DNA of 64,000 bases from positions 474,203,150 through 474,267,149 of the forward strand of contig CM048748.1 in the NCBI GenBank assembly GCA_026315105.1, written 5' to 3'. The stretch comes from Locusta migratoria (lineage: Eukaryota > Arthropoda > Insecta > Orthoptera > Acrididae). The notes beneath the pieces are model-generated. The model saw nothing but the letters and a program-made list of their open reading frames with translations. It had not been told where the DNA came from and made no database searches. The translations under genes were made by a program, and so were the position numbers. Positions 9,263-20,049 of the stretch are shown here, piece by piece; position 1 is the stretch's first letter, and every line of letters starts with the position of its first letter.

Positions 9263-10644
9263 CATAGACCAAAGATAACATGACTGCGCGTGTCCCTATC
9301 TCTGCAGTGTTGTGGTTTGAAACCAACATCTAAAATTGCCCCGAGTCACGTGACTTCGGTTTTGTCATTATGAGCAACAGTTTTTCTTATTTACAGGTAA
9401 AATCGAGCGTTGATTTCAACAATAAAACGACTTCTCGTATTCCTATTACGCTTCTAGTAGCAAAAGTAAAGTAATTTCATACTAAAATTAATATTAATGC
9501 AGTGATTGTCGTGTTTACATGAGCTCACGTGAAAAGTACCGTATTGACAGTTATTTTTAGAAGCAACAGAATTACATATACTCGGTGTTTGCGTAATGCT
9601 ATTAATCTTATACTTTTTTATCGATGGGAAGATAACTTCAAGCTGCTCTTGAGCAAGTTTATATGTCAGCAAGTAAGTCTTCTCTGGTGAAAATCTGCTT
9701 TCAATATCGTTATACAAAGCTAAACATTCATACAGACTATACCTATGAAGTCACTTCATGTCGAGTGCATCGATGATGTTTCCTCACTACCCTATTAAAC
9801 AGCCAATATTTTGGTTGTTTTACGTTTTGGCATCACGGTCAGTGCTAAAAGTCTTAAAATATAAACGGTTGTATTTTGTTAAAACCGGACATTATGGATG
9901 CAAACAGATTTCATTTTTTATAAAAGCACAACACAACATTTCACATATATTGTTGAGTAATCGTAAGGAAGCTGATGCTCCTTTCTACTCCTGTGTGAAA
10001 TACAAACTAAAAGACTCTACAGTGCAACGACAACAATTTTTAGCTTAAATTCCGTAGCTATGTTGCTTGTAAAAAGACTGTCAATATGTTTCATCGAGGC
10101 ACATGTAAAAATTGTAGCTATAGCATTAATTCTTTTAATGACGGAGATCTAACGACAATTGTACTACAGTACTAAAGATGTAATAAGAATACGATAAGAC
10201 GTTTTATTGTTCAAATTTATGCTTAATTTCCACTACAAACGATAATAACTGCAACTGTAAACTATATTTCGCAGTGGCGTAACTATGGGTGGGGAGGGGG
10301 GGCATGAGGGGGATAGAACCCACCCCCCCTAGACCCCGAAAAAAAAATCGTATAACAGCAAAGGTAAAGATTGGAAACTTGGGGTGTTGTACCATAAGCT
10401 TTCATTGGATGGGAGTGAATTAGTTTCTTCAACGAGAGTGGTAGATGGTTGTCTGGAAACTGACTAAAATTTTGCCCGTCAAGCAGATCTATACCCCCCT
10501 CTCCAAAGCCAAGTCCTAGTTACGCCACTGATATTTCATATTACTAGTAATGATAAAGACTGTTTCCTGCCCCAAGTCACGTGACTTGGATGTTGGTTTT
10601 TGTATAATGACGTCACGCGCAGTCCATATTATCTATGGTCTATG
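9263..10644. mobile_element. TIR element E1 (contains a nested hAT MITE)
   Basis: Left end CATAGACCAAAGATAACAT followed by GACTGCGCGTG and, 60 bp in, CCCCGAGTCACGTGACTTCG. Right end is the complement: CCAAGTCACGTGACTTGG ... CACGCGCAGTCCATATTATC ... GGTCTATG. The body is shared with E2 and E3 (for example AAGCGTTGATTTYAACAATA and the region near 9640-9700 with AAGCTGCTCTTGAGCAAG). No transposase frame survives. Without its MITE it is about 1.1 kb, equal to E3. Confidence 0.75.
10272..10530. mobile_element. Non-autonomous hAT MITE nested in E1
   Basis: Terminal inverted repeats CAGTGGCGTAACTA (left) and TAGTTACGCCACTG (right) with 8-bp target duplications ATATTTCG (10264-10271) and ATATTTCA (10531-10538). 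The related element E2 shows the uninterrupted site (CTCTATTTCACATTGCGG near 12462), confirming insertion. CAGTGGCG-type ends and an 8-bp duplication are typical of hAT elements. Interior is G/C homopolymer-rich. Confidence 0.88.
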
Positions 10645-10935
10645 ATTGCTAGTCGCTGACTATATTGAAAATGTGTCAGAGTTAATATTTATTAGAATGC
10701 ATTTATTTTTTGTCTTGAACAATTACTACAGCGATAGGAAATACTTTGAAATATTTAAAAACGACCCTGTTATATTTATAAGGGTTGAAGTGCAGTTTAC
10801 GTGTCCGCGAGTGGTGTTTCATGTGTAGACGTTAAAGTTCGTGTGTGTGAGCTTATTAAACAATTGTTCTGTTCGCAACCCACTAGGTTTTTTGTCACCA
10901 CCCCCCTTTTTTATTATTTATTTATTTTACACAGC

Positions 10936-11305
10936 ACATAAATCTGGGCATCCCCATAACTGCAGTAAAAGATAGATCTGTCTGCATCCCGTGAGATTTA
11001 TTTATTTTTGTAATAAACTGAAACATGAAGATTTACGTCGTATCGCGCGTGGCATAACATTTCTGGAAGCATTTTTGCTCTAAACAGACTTCGTTCCCTC
11101 GACTTCATTTTTTAACAAAAGATAATTACAAAAGGTAGCTTAACTTTTTCACTTCGCTAGTCTCTTGCGCCGTATTTCACCAGTTTGTACTTCATTATTA
11201 CGAAGAAAAGATCTTCTGATACAACATCGTATTCAAGAACTTCAATAAACGAGCCGTTTCCAGGGTGATTCTGTGTCCTACATTGTCCGGAAGTGCTATT
11301 TACAT
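10936..11305. repeat. Dispersed repeat H, copy 1
   Basis: The stretch from CATAAATCTGGGCATCC and AGATCTGTCTGCATCCCGTG to GTCCTACATTGTCCGGAAG matches the reverse complement of 17236-17676. Conserved blocks include GCGCCGTATTTCACCAGTTT and CGAGCCGTTTCCAGGG. No coding frame is preserved in either copy. Class unknown. Confidence 0.6.
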
Positions 11306-11589
11306 ACAGTGAAACGTTATCATTGCTTGTTTTTTTTTTTTAGATGTCTCATTTTTATTTCAGTATTGCTATATCTATTGCTGTTCTCCTTAGAATCTCC
11401 CCGCCCAAAAGCCCTTAATTCCCGCAGTAATTCCGTTAAATTATTTTACTTATTTTTTCCTTTTTCCGCTTACATTTATATTTGTGTCGTTTATTTCATG
11501 TTGTCACGGACGCCACATTACATTGGCATTGAAATTTGAATGTCGGTTATCGTCATGACGTGCCTGACGTCATGGGTCGAAGCAGACGG

Positions 11590-12560
11590 GTGGTATCGGA
11601 ATATCCAGTATTGCCAGTTTTTCTCATTTACAGGTGAATTCAAGCGTTGATTTTAACAATAAAACGACTTCTCGTATTCCTATTTCAACTTGTTGTTAAT
11701 ATTAATGCAGGGATTTCGTGTATACATGTGACCAGGTGAAAAGTACTGTATTGTCATTTCTAGAAGCAACCGAATTACATATCATCGGTGTTTGTGTTCC
11801 GTTATGAATCTTTTAATTTTTGTAAGTTATGAATGTGTTTATCGATTGGAAGATACTTCAAGCTGCTCCTGAGCAAGTTTATATGACAGCAAGTAAGTCA
11901 TTCCTGGTGAAAAATCTGTTTTCAATTACGTTATACAAAGTTAGTCATTCATACATAATATTTATTATACCAATAAAGTCACTTCTTGCCGAGTGTATCA
12001 ATGATGTTTCCTCACTACCCTAATCGTTAATGTAAACAGCCAATACTTTGGTTGTTTTAAGTTTAGGCATCAGAGTCTGTGGCAAAAATCTTAAAATATA
12101 AACGGTTGTTATGCATGCAGACTTCATTTCTTATAAAAAACAATGAAACATTTTACATGTATTGTCGAGGAATCTTACGGATGATAATGCTCCTTTCATA
12201 CTGATATTTGATCTTCTACTCCTGTGTAAAATACTAACTAAAAGACTCACAGTACAACAACAACAATCTTTCACGTAAAAACTGTTTTTCTGTTGCTTGT
12301 AAAAAGGCTGCCAATAACTTTCATTCAGGCACGTATAAAAACTGTAGCTATCGCATTAATTTTTGCATCTGCGGAGAACTAACTACTAAAGATGTAATAA
12401 GTATACGCTAAGACGTTTTATTGTTCAAATATACGCCTAAATAATAACTGCAACTGTCAGCTCTATTTCACATTGCGGTTTCCTGCCCCGACTCACGTGA
12501 CTTAGATGTTGGTTTCAGTACAATGTCGTCACGCTGTCTATGATTTTTGGTCAATGCTGT
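11590..12560. mobile_element. TIR element E2, left end lost
   Basis: Body collinear with E1 and E3: TTCTCATTTACAGGTGAATT, AAGCGTTGATTTTAACAATA, AAGCTGCTCCTGAGCAAG, and right-end block CCCCGACTCACGTGACTTAG. The CATAGACC tip is missing on the left and degenerate on the right. It provides the empty site for the MITE nested in E1. Confidence 0.65.
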
Positions 12561-12782
12561 ACAAGAAACCAGTATCAATCACATCTTTGTTATATGGTAA
12601 CGACATGAGAGTATACAGTAAATTAATTGAATTTTTATGTATCGGAAATATTAAGATATGAAAACTGACTGTAAACAACGGGTTACACAAGTAATATTAG
12701 GATAAAAAGAACTTTATTTAATAATACACAGAAGTGACTAAGTGGTGTAAAACCGAAGTCAATAAATAAATTTAAAAAAATT

Positions 12783-13425
12783 AACTTATATGGCTGGCAC
12801 TCTCAGATAGCTGAAATTCAACATCCAGTTGGTATGGAGACACTGCCTTCGTGAAATACAGGCCGTAGCATGGCATGGTGACGCCATGCATTGAGACGGG
12901 AATGGGGCGCCTGGTTGGTAGATAGGCATATGAAATGGATTTTGAAATTATTCCAAATGTCGACCTACCAATTAGGTGCCTCAATCGCGCCTCAATGCAT
13001 GACGTCATCACGGCTATGATAACAGCCTTGATTTCACGAAGTCCGGCAGTGACAGAGATCAATTGTGTACATCTATGAAACATAGAGATCACTGCTGTGC
13101 ATAGACCAAAGATAACATAGACTGCGCTTGTTCCTATCTCTGCCTTGTTATGGTTTGAACCAACATCTAAAATTGCCCCGAGTCACCTGACTGAATTTTC
13201 GTCATTATGTGCAATATTTTTTCTCATTTAAAGGCGAAATCAAGCGTTGATTTTGACAATAAACCGAATTCTCGTATTCCTATCACATATGTAAAAGTCA
13301 GGGGAACATAATTTTTCCATATTACTAATATTAATCGGTGATTAACGTTTTTACATGTGATCAGGTAAAAAATATTGTCACTTATGTTTACAAGCAACAG
13401 AATTGCATATCCACAGTGTTTGCGT
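12783..13425 (+). repeat. Left arm of a large palindrome
   Basis: Nearly identical, in reverse orientation, to 14227-14856. It includes a 195-bp foldback (12847-13041) and the first ~325 bp of E3. The open frame of 103 codons on the minus strand here is mirrored at 14655-14897 and reflects the palindrome rather than a gene. Confidence 0.85.
12847..13041. repeat. Short foldback nested in the palindrome arm
   Basis: Begins CTTCGTGAAATACAGGCC and ends in the complement (GCCTTGATTTCACGAAG). Inner complementary blocks GACGCCATGCATTGAG / CTCAATGCATGACGTC and GCGCCTGGTTGGTAGAT / CTACCAATTAGGTGCC. Its partner in the right arm is 14610-14792. Confidence 0.75.
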
Positions 13426-14226
13426 GTACTATGAATATTGTACTTTTTGCAACATATGGATGTGAATATCGATGGGAAGATTAATCAAGCTATTCTCGAC
13501 CGTTTATGTATGTCAGCAAGTGCGAATCTGCTTTCAATAACGTTATACAAAGCTTAAAATATACACAGACTATTCATTATTTCTACAAAACCACTTCTTG
13601 ACGTGTGCAATGTTGTTGTTTACTCATCACATTATTATTTAAAATAAGCACTGAGAATTTTGCTTGTTTTACGTTTGACATCACAGTTTGTGGCAAATAT
13701 CTTGAAATATAAAATGTTGTATTCGGTTTAAATCGGACATTAGGGATGCAAACAGATTTCAGATCTCATAAAAGCATAACAAAACATTTGTTGACGAATC
13801 GTAAGAAAACTTATTCTGCTTGTCAAACTGCTCGTCTTCCAGTCCTGGGTCAACTACAAACTAAAAGACTCGCAGCACAACAAAAACAAACTTTCGCTTA
13901 AAATCTGCATTTTTATTGCCTGTAGAAAGATCTGTCAATACGTTTCGTCCAGGCGCATGTAAAAACTGGAGCCATCACATTAAAATTTTCAATTACAGGA
14001 AATTAACGCCAAATGTACTTCCAAAGGTGTGATAAGAATGCGGTAAGATGTTTTCTTGTTAAAATCTAAGATTAATTTCCACTATGAGGTGTGCGAATTG
14101 CAACTCTCAATTGCATTTTAAATTGCTTGTAATGACGAAAACGATTTCGTGCCCCGAGTCACGTGACATAGATGTTAGTTTCAGTACAATGACGTCACGC
14201 GCAGTCTGTGTTATCTTTGGTCTATG
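13100..14226. mobile_element. TIR element E3
   Basis: The most complete copy: left tip CATAGACCAAAGATAACAT, right tip GTTATCTTTGGTCTATG, with CCCCGAGTCACCTGACTG and CCCCGAGTCACGTGACATAG near the two ends. CTGTG flanks both ends (13095-13099 and 14227-14231), a possible short target duplication. No transposase. Confidence 0.75.
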
Positions 14227-14856
14227 CTGTGCATACACTGAGGATATGCAATTCTGTTGCTTGTAAACATAAGTGACAATATTTTTTACCTGATCACATG
14301 TAAAAACGTTAATCACCGATTAGTATTAGTAATATGGAGAAATTATGGTCCCCTGACTATTACATATGTGATAGGAAAACGAGAATTCGGTTTATTGTCA
14401 AAATCAACGCTTGATTTCGCCTTTAAATGAGAAAAAATATTGCACATAATGACGAAAATTCAGTCAGGTGACTAGGGGCAATTTTAGATGTTGGTTCAAA
14501 CCATAACAAGGCAGAGATAGGAACAAGTGCAGTCTATGTTATCTTTGGTCTATGCACAGCAGTGATCTCTGTTTCACAGATGTACACAATTGATCCCTAT
14601 CACTGCCAGCTTCGTGAAATCAAGGCCTTAGCATAGCCGTGATGACGTCATGCATTGAGGCACCTAATTGGTAGGCCGACATTTGGAATAATTTCAAAAT
14701 CCATTTCATATGGCTATCTACCAACCAGGCGCCTCAATCCCGTCTCAATGCATGGCGTCACCATGCCATGTTACGGCCTGTATTTCACGAAGGTAGTGTC
14801 TCCATACCAACTGGATGTTGAATTTCAGCTGTCTGAGCGTGTTAGCCATACAAGTT
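14227..14856 (-). repeat. Right arm of the large palindrome (contains partial E4)
   Basis: Inverted copy of 12783-13425. Contains the left ~320 bp of an E element in reverse (E4, ending GTTATCTTTGGTCTATG at 14554) and a second copy of the short foldback (14610-14792). The arm pair surrounds the rest of E3. Confidence 0.85.
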
Positions 14857-15061
14857 CATATTTTGTTTCTTGCCAAATTCAAATATGGCTGATATGAATT
14901 TTTACACGAAAACGAAAAGAAATCACGAGTCGATTCCGCTCCCGCATCACTCTATTACATCGCATATTGACTTAAAGTCCAAAATAAAGAGGTAAGCAAG
15001 GAAATTTTTGGCACGTAATAACCCATGGAAACTTGTTTGCCAAATTTAAACATGGCGGACA
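14815..15061 (-). repeat. Repeat shared with the 32.0-32.26 kb element
   Basis: Reverse complement matches 32008-32262: GTCCGCCATGTTTAAATTTG, a ~110 bp middle, and TTTGAATTTGGCAAGA followed by TATGGCTGGCATGC-type sequence. It links the palindrome region to the interior of the Helitron-like element at 31.8-33.36 kb. Confidence 0.6.
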
Positions 15062-15200
15062 ATACGAAATCTTGTGTAAAAGATATGAATGTGTTGGCAC
15101 GCTGCAATTCTATGCTCAGACACCAGAGTTATACATCCAGGTTATGTAGAGATCACTGACGTACAAGGACATACATGTATGTCTGTGGACACTTTTGATG

Positions 15201-15220
15201 CAAGGAGGTTAACCTCCTTG
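15201..15220. repeat. Perfect 20-bp palindrome
   Basis: CAAGGAGGTT followed directly by its reverse complement; identical to the centre of the palindrome at 8971-8994. CATAGACCAAAAG follows nine bases downstream. Confidence 0.9.
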
Positions 15221-15229
15221 TTTTGATCA

Positions 15230-16590
15230 TAGACCAAAAGTCTTTGTTGTATGCTTTTGATCAAGCAGGTTCGAATACGGGGAGATGCCCTTAACGCTAC
15301 GGAAGTGAAGCCGTTGTCGCCATAGTGGGAGCCCATCATTTTGTGTTCATAAATCAGAGTTCACCTGTGTGGCAGGTCTGTACTATATCAAACATGTACC
15401 AGAAATTATGTTATTTAAATGTGTGAAAGTTAATAGGGCAAGAACCATACAGTACTGTAATCTGAATTATATGTCGCTGGCTCCGCAATGACGGCCTCAG
15501 GCTTCAATCGACAGCTAAGCTTTCCACAGAAGCGCCGTCTCCCCTTATTTTAACCTTCTTGCTTTTGATAAGTGATCTCTATACTGTACTTTTGATACAA
15601 TGAATGAATTTCAGTAAACAACTGAATTTAGAAAGAACCTTTTTTACGTTGGAATATACGAATGTGTTTATGATTTAAATTAGAAAACTTCGAAACAAAA
15701 TTGGAAACATTACGTACATAAAAGAACAACGGAGAATATCTTGATAATGAGTAAATTATAGCGCGAAATGATTGTAATCTGGTACGAGAAAAATTATCAC
15801 CCGGCATCAATAACGTTCACAGTACTTAAAGGGACTACCGCAGAAAATTGTGGGCCTTGGCTGAGGACACGCTATAATGAAACACATAAAATTGTTGAAA
15901 ACGTGAACGACCTGAATTATCATGCGTGATAGGCATAAATAATATTCATAGATACAGTCGTATCGCCCCATCGTCCATGCCCTCTTCGCTACCTCGCCAT
16001 TTCTGGTTCTCATACATTATTATCGGATCTGCAGTGAAGAACTGAACTTCTCGCCGCCGTCGTGTAGAACTGCCTGTATAGGTTTCTGTCGAGCCTGTTT
16101 TTTCGGACCTATAGTTAGGTTATTCGTAAGGATCCGATGCGTCTAGCAGGGCGTAAAAGCATAAAGGCAATCACTCTCACGATCACATACACATACACAC
16201 ACACAAGGTTGTGGATATGCGGGGGGAAGACAGGACAGAAAATGAGTTCGAATCGATGGATTATCATGGTCGGTATATTATACGCAGACGTTACAGACAA
16301 TGAAGAGTACTGAACGTTATGTTTAATAGTGAGAAATATAATGACTTGACAGAGGAGCGAAAGTCAGACATCCTTACCCTCAACCGCAAAGGGCTATATG
16401 AACTTCTTATTGCAAATACACAACCACGACAGTTTATGTTGAAACCTGTAACCTAGAATCGCAATGCACATAATCGCTAGACATGTTGTTACATCTGTGT
16501 ATTTGGTAACATTGTTCAGACACTAGATAAACAGCTGCGGGACTTGTCTACCCGATGAATGAGATGACGCAGGCGCCTACGTGACGTAAC
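15230..16590. other. No gene seen
   Basis: AT-rich, no conserved frame. A short CA-rich microsatellite lies at 16185-16206 (ACACATACACACACACA). Short frames on the minus strand between 15628 and 16300 have no recognisable motifs. Confidence 0.4.
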
Positions 16591-17046
16591 AGCCCACGTA
16601 ACAATTGACGGTCGGTCAGGTCATATCCCGGGAAACGATCCTCGTCAGTTTGAAGCTGTATGTTACTGAAGCTGTACTCTTTAGTGTTAAGAAATCAGCG
16701 ACTTGTTTTACGTAACTTACGCGGAGTCTCCAGTACACAGTAACATATTTTAAGTGCTTCTTATAATTAATACATCTGCTCTCCATTTACAGAAGAACAA
16801 TGCCGTAGATGTAGCAATAAAACTTTTATTTCAGACAAAACTAAAATTCAAATGAAAATCTTCGACGAGGAAGGAACAAAGATACATTAAACAACAGAAA
16901 TTAAATTATTTCAAGGAGTTTTGCTTCCGCGACAAGGAATAAGCGCGCAAGGCAGCGCCCCAAGCGGCAGGCGCACGAACTTCTTGCGTACACTGCAATC
17001 AGCTGATCGTGTCCGTTGAATACTTGTCGCCACAAGTTGGTTCATA

Positions 17047-17112
17047 ATGGCCAACGCGAGCGAAGCTGTTTCGAGTGCGACGCGTTCGCGCGCTTTTCAG
17101 GAATTTCCCAAG
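17047..17112 (+). other. Candidate first coding exon, copy 2
   Basis: ATG followed by 22 codons (MANASEAVSSATRSRAFQEF then PK) ending at a splice donor CCCAAG/GTAAGA. Paralogue of 4764-4823, with the shared upstream TTGGTTCA and the shared block at 16600-16665. In this copy about 350 bp (roughly 16670-17020) separates the block from the ATG, apparently an insertion. No downstream exon found. Confidence 0.35.
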
Positions 17113-17235
17113 GTAAGACACAGATCAACTTAAGAAATACACTCTAAAGACGTTGTGTTAAAGGACATTTCAAATTTTAATTAATGACCTAAAGACATTG
17201 ATAGTGTTCAATTTCAAATTCGGTAAACTTTTACC

Positions 17236-17805
17236 GTATATAAATGTTACTTCCGGGCACTGTAGGACACAAAATCGCCCTGAAAACGATTCGTTTATTG
17301 AAGTTCTTTAATACGATGTTGCATCTGGAGTGGTATTTTTCGTAATAGTGAAGTACAATTACGAAACTGGTGAAATACGGTGCGAGAGCCTAGCGAAGTG
17401 AAAAAGTGAAGTGACGCTTTGCGATGTTCTTTTGTCAACCAATGAAGCCGAATCTACAGAGTCTGTTTAACCAATCGGAAAGCAGAGTTTCGGTGGCGCA
17501 TATCAGCTTTCGCGCGTGTGTTTAAATGCTACGCAATTCTTCATGTTTAAGTTCATTTAATAAATAAATAAACAAATAAATAAATTAAATTAAATAAATA
17601 ATTAATAAAAAACTCACGATATGCAGACAGATCTGTGTTTTACTGCAGTTACAGTATTGCCCAGATTAATGTAAGTTCAACCACTTCCAAAAATATTACG
17701 CACGCGCTTTCTTCATGTTTCAGTTTATTAGAAGAAAATCTCACGGGATGCAGACAGATCTATCTTTTACTGCAATCACAGGATTGCCCACATTAATGTG
17801 TGGGC
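17236..17805. repeat. Dispersed repeat H, copy 2, with an internal tandem duplication
   Basis: Reverse complement of 10936-11305 as far as 17676. The terminal block with GCAGACAGATCT and TGCAGTTACAGTATTGCCCA is repeated at 17750-17800 (GCAGACAGATCT, TGCAATCACAGGATTGCCCA), giving two tandem copies about 130 bp apart. An AAATAAAT-rich run at 17560-17610 lies inside. Confidence 0.6.
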
Positions 17806-18560
17806 ATAGCATGTGAAGACATAACTTTGTTTCTTACTATACAATATGCATATTTCAACTTGAACGATAATCATTTGTATTTGCATGTTGCCGCGGCGTG
17901 AAAGGGTAGAGTTAAATGACTACTATTGACTGATTAATGCTATTACAGTGTGCTGTGGTTGGCTGACTACATCACGTGGCCTGTGCTCAGTTAGCGTAAC
18001 AAAGGAACATCGCGTTGCGTAACCTTCAGTTCAAGGTACTGTACCGTACTTGACGGATTTCGAATTTAATCTTACTCACTACGAAAATTTGGAGGGAAAA
18101 TGAAACATCGCATTAAAGATCTTTCGAAACAGGTATTTTAAGACAAAGTTTGTTGAGGATAAGTTCTTATAAGTGACATTTACATACAGTAAAATTTGTC
18201 CACGCAAACAGTCCAGTACTGAGAAATGGAATTTAGAACTGTCACTTTAAAATCTGTGTCAATTAAAACCATGTCTTTACAAGAGATGGAACTGTCGATG
18301 ATTACGACAGCACTGAAACTGTCATCCTTCAAGAAGACTACATCAATCTGTAAAGATAACTCAAGTGCATAAGTCGATTCTTATTTTTTTCCTTGGTTGT
18401 GACTTTGGTAAAAAAATATCTTGAAAAATCAAACTACACAGAGAACCAAACAGTAAATGAGTGCCACAGTATTTTTAAAGTAATTAAAATTTAGTACATT
18501 TGTAACTTTTATTCGATGTCATTCTTAAAGAGTTTTGTAAAAAGGTAAAGCAGTAAACAA

Positions 18561-18847
18561 TCCGAAGATTGGTTTGAACACCACAGTGCTTTACTAGGCA
18601 TGGTCCTGTTTGGAGGTGGTATGCCGTTGCCTTCCTCCGACCTTCGAACTGACTTACCCAGCCATTTATAGGGGGACCTACAGTTTAACGTGGGTTCCGA
18701 ACCACGGTATTTTTCACATGAGCAATACTGCCAGAAGTGAAAGAAGTGGAAAGTGACAGATATAAATCCTAGGACCTGGCGGGGATCGAACCCTCGACCT
18801 TTGGGTTTGTAGTCTGGCACTCTACCACTGTGGAACCGAGGCGCGGT
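18561..18847 (-). mobile_element. tRNA-derived SINE (type IV)
   Basis: On the minus strand: tRNA-like head CCACAGTGGTAGAGTGCCAG (A box) and GAGGGTTCGATCCCCGCC (B box), then a 200-bp body with GTGGTTCGGAACCCACGTT, GGAGGAAGGCAACGGCATAC and CCATGCCTAGTAAAGCACTG. TAAAGAG lies at both borders (18527 and 18851), consistent with a target duplication. A ~48 bp block containing AACCGAGGCGCRG is tandemly duplicated at its 5' border (18830-18925). Confidence 0.8.
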
Positions 18848-19197
18848 CTTTAAAGAGCATTTGTAGTGAAAGCTGCTGTGCAACCGAGGCGCAGTTTTTA
18901 AAGAGTATTTGTAGTGAAAGCTGTCTAGTTACAAAATAAGAATAATATGTCGCACCTATCTAGAGACGTGTGGTTTTCGATGTGTAGTCACTGATTGTAT
19001 TCTTTTTAGTTTTTCACCCTTATTTCCTTCAATATTTCAAAGTACTAGTCTTTTGTGGTGGCGCTTCTGAACGAAGTAAACATTACAGTACTCACATTTT
19101 GAACTAAGATGCTCGTAGGTAATTTGGTAGAACGCTTGGGAATCGAATTCGGAATGCTATATATCGATCTAACTGCCAGATCGATATATATCGAAGA

Positions 19198-19452
19198 ATG
19201 GACGGATGTGCGATGTTGACATGTCGTTGTTTCAGTACGCTGTGTAAAGATAGTGCATGTTTTATGATGAGTAGATTTTCGTGGCTTGAACTGATTCCGC
19301 GGATTTCTTCCGTAGAGGCATGTTTAGAATTGTGTTGGGAGTTTGACCTGTTGGCTAATTGTGACGGAAGAAAATGTGTTGATTGTAACTGTGAGGGTAG
19401 TGTCAACTCTACAAAAAACTTTTCAACCATGCATCACTTGTCAACAAGGTGA
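19198..19452 (+). pseudogene. Transposase-like first exon of element A2
   Basis: The frame aligns with the A1 frame over RFSWLELIPRISSVEACLEL, CWEFDLLANCDGRKCVDCN; conservation starts at an ATG near 19264. Cysteines in KCVDCN are shared with A1. The frame ends with CAACAAG/GTGAGT at about 19446-19452, a splice-donor consensus, as in A1. No DDE domain follows inside the element, so this is either a truncated transposase gene or its first exon. Merlin-like is a tentative reading based on the N-terminal spacing only. Confidence 0.5.
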
Positions 19453-19572
19453 GTTATTTCTAAATGATCTTTATACTGAAGTAAGTGGTGCTTCACATTT
19501 TATCGGTGTAAGTATTGTATATCGCGGGTCTGTTGATTTTTAAATGAATTGTTCGACTGACGATTACAGTTA

Positions 19573-19798
19573 CAGTACATTGAGAACTTGTCAACCGTAA
19601 AGAAGGAACAGCATTAATTATTTACTTTATGGTCGGCACGAAAAATTAATCCCGTCACTATATACGATTCTGTTTACATCTGAACACTCATCATTACGCC
19701 GCGACACGATACATTTACGGGATACATTTTTCGTGCCCACCGTGAAGTAAGTAATTAATGCTGTTCCTGCTCGATGGTTGGCATGTTCTCGATGTACC
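19573..19798. repeat. Foldback MITE M2 inside A2
   Basis: Arms of ~75 bp: GAGAACTTGTCAACCGTAAA, GGAACAGCATTAATTATTTA on the left and the complement ending GGTTGGCATGTTCTCGATG on the right. Same family as M1 (8061-8665), but with a much shorter middle. Confidence 0.75.
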
Positions 19799-20049
19799 CT
19801 TCTCCGCTCAATTAATTAACTTTAATCGTTACCGGAATAATTCACAACGAAACATGGCTGCCGCTCGAGCTGTAAGATCGATCTGGCAGCTCGATCGATA
19901 TATAACGTTCCGAATTCGATTCCCAAGCGTTTTACTAAATTACCTATTCGCGTATTCGATGTTTGTCGTTTGGAGGCAGCGACGTGATGCGACTTGCTTG
20001 TTACATAGGCAACACTTCCAACAAATTACCAGTTTACTGATATGACTAA

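Larger units (their letters stand above)
19116..19946 (+). mobile_element. TIR DNA element A2 inserted in B2
   Basis: Left end TAGGTAATTTGGTAGAACGC then TTGGGAATCGAATTCGG; right end is the complement with few mismatches, ending AAATTACCTA. Flanking CTCG (19112-19115) and TTCG (19947-19950) suggest a 3-4 bp target duplication; the uninterrupted site in B1 reads GTTGCTCGCGTGTTCG near 7418. Just inside each end lie ATCGATCT/CGATATAT palindromes. Holds a transposase-like first exon and a nested foldback. Confidence 0.75.
18280..20040. mobile_element. TIR element B2, interrupted by a SINE and by element A2
   Basis: Interior similarity to B1 begins near 18280 (ACTGAAACTGTCATCC versus ACTGAAACTGATATCC), continues across AAAGAGYATTTGTAGTGAAA (18855 and 18905) and ends in the right arm 19951-20035 (CGTATTCGATGTTTGTCGTT, GGAGGCAGCGA). 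Two insertions split it: a type IV SINE (18561-18847) and element A2 (19116-19946). The left arm is not recognised. Confidence 0.5.

Noticed and set aside
12781..13092. 103-codon minus frame and its mirror at 14655-14897 as a duplicated gene
   Set aside because: Both lie across the short foldback in the palindrome arms; the similarity comes from the inverted repeat and no domain is present.
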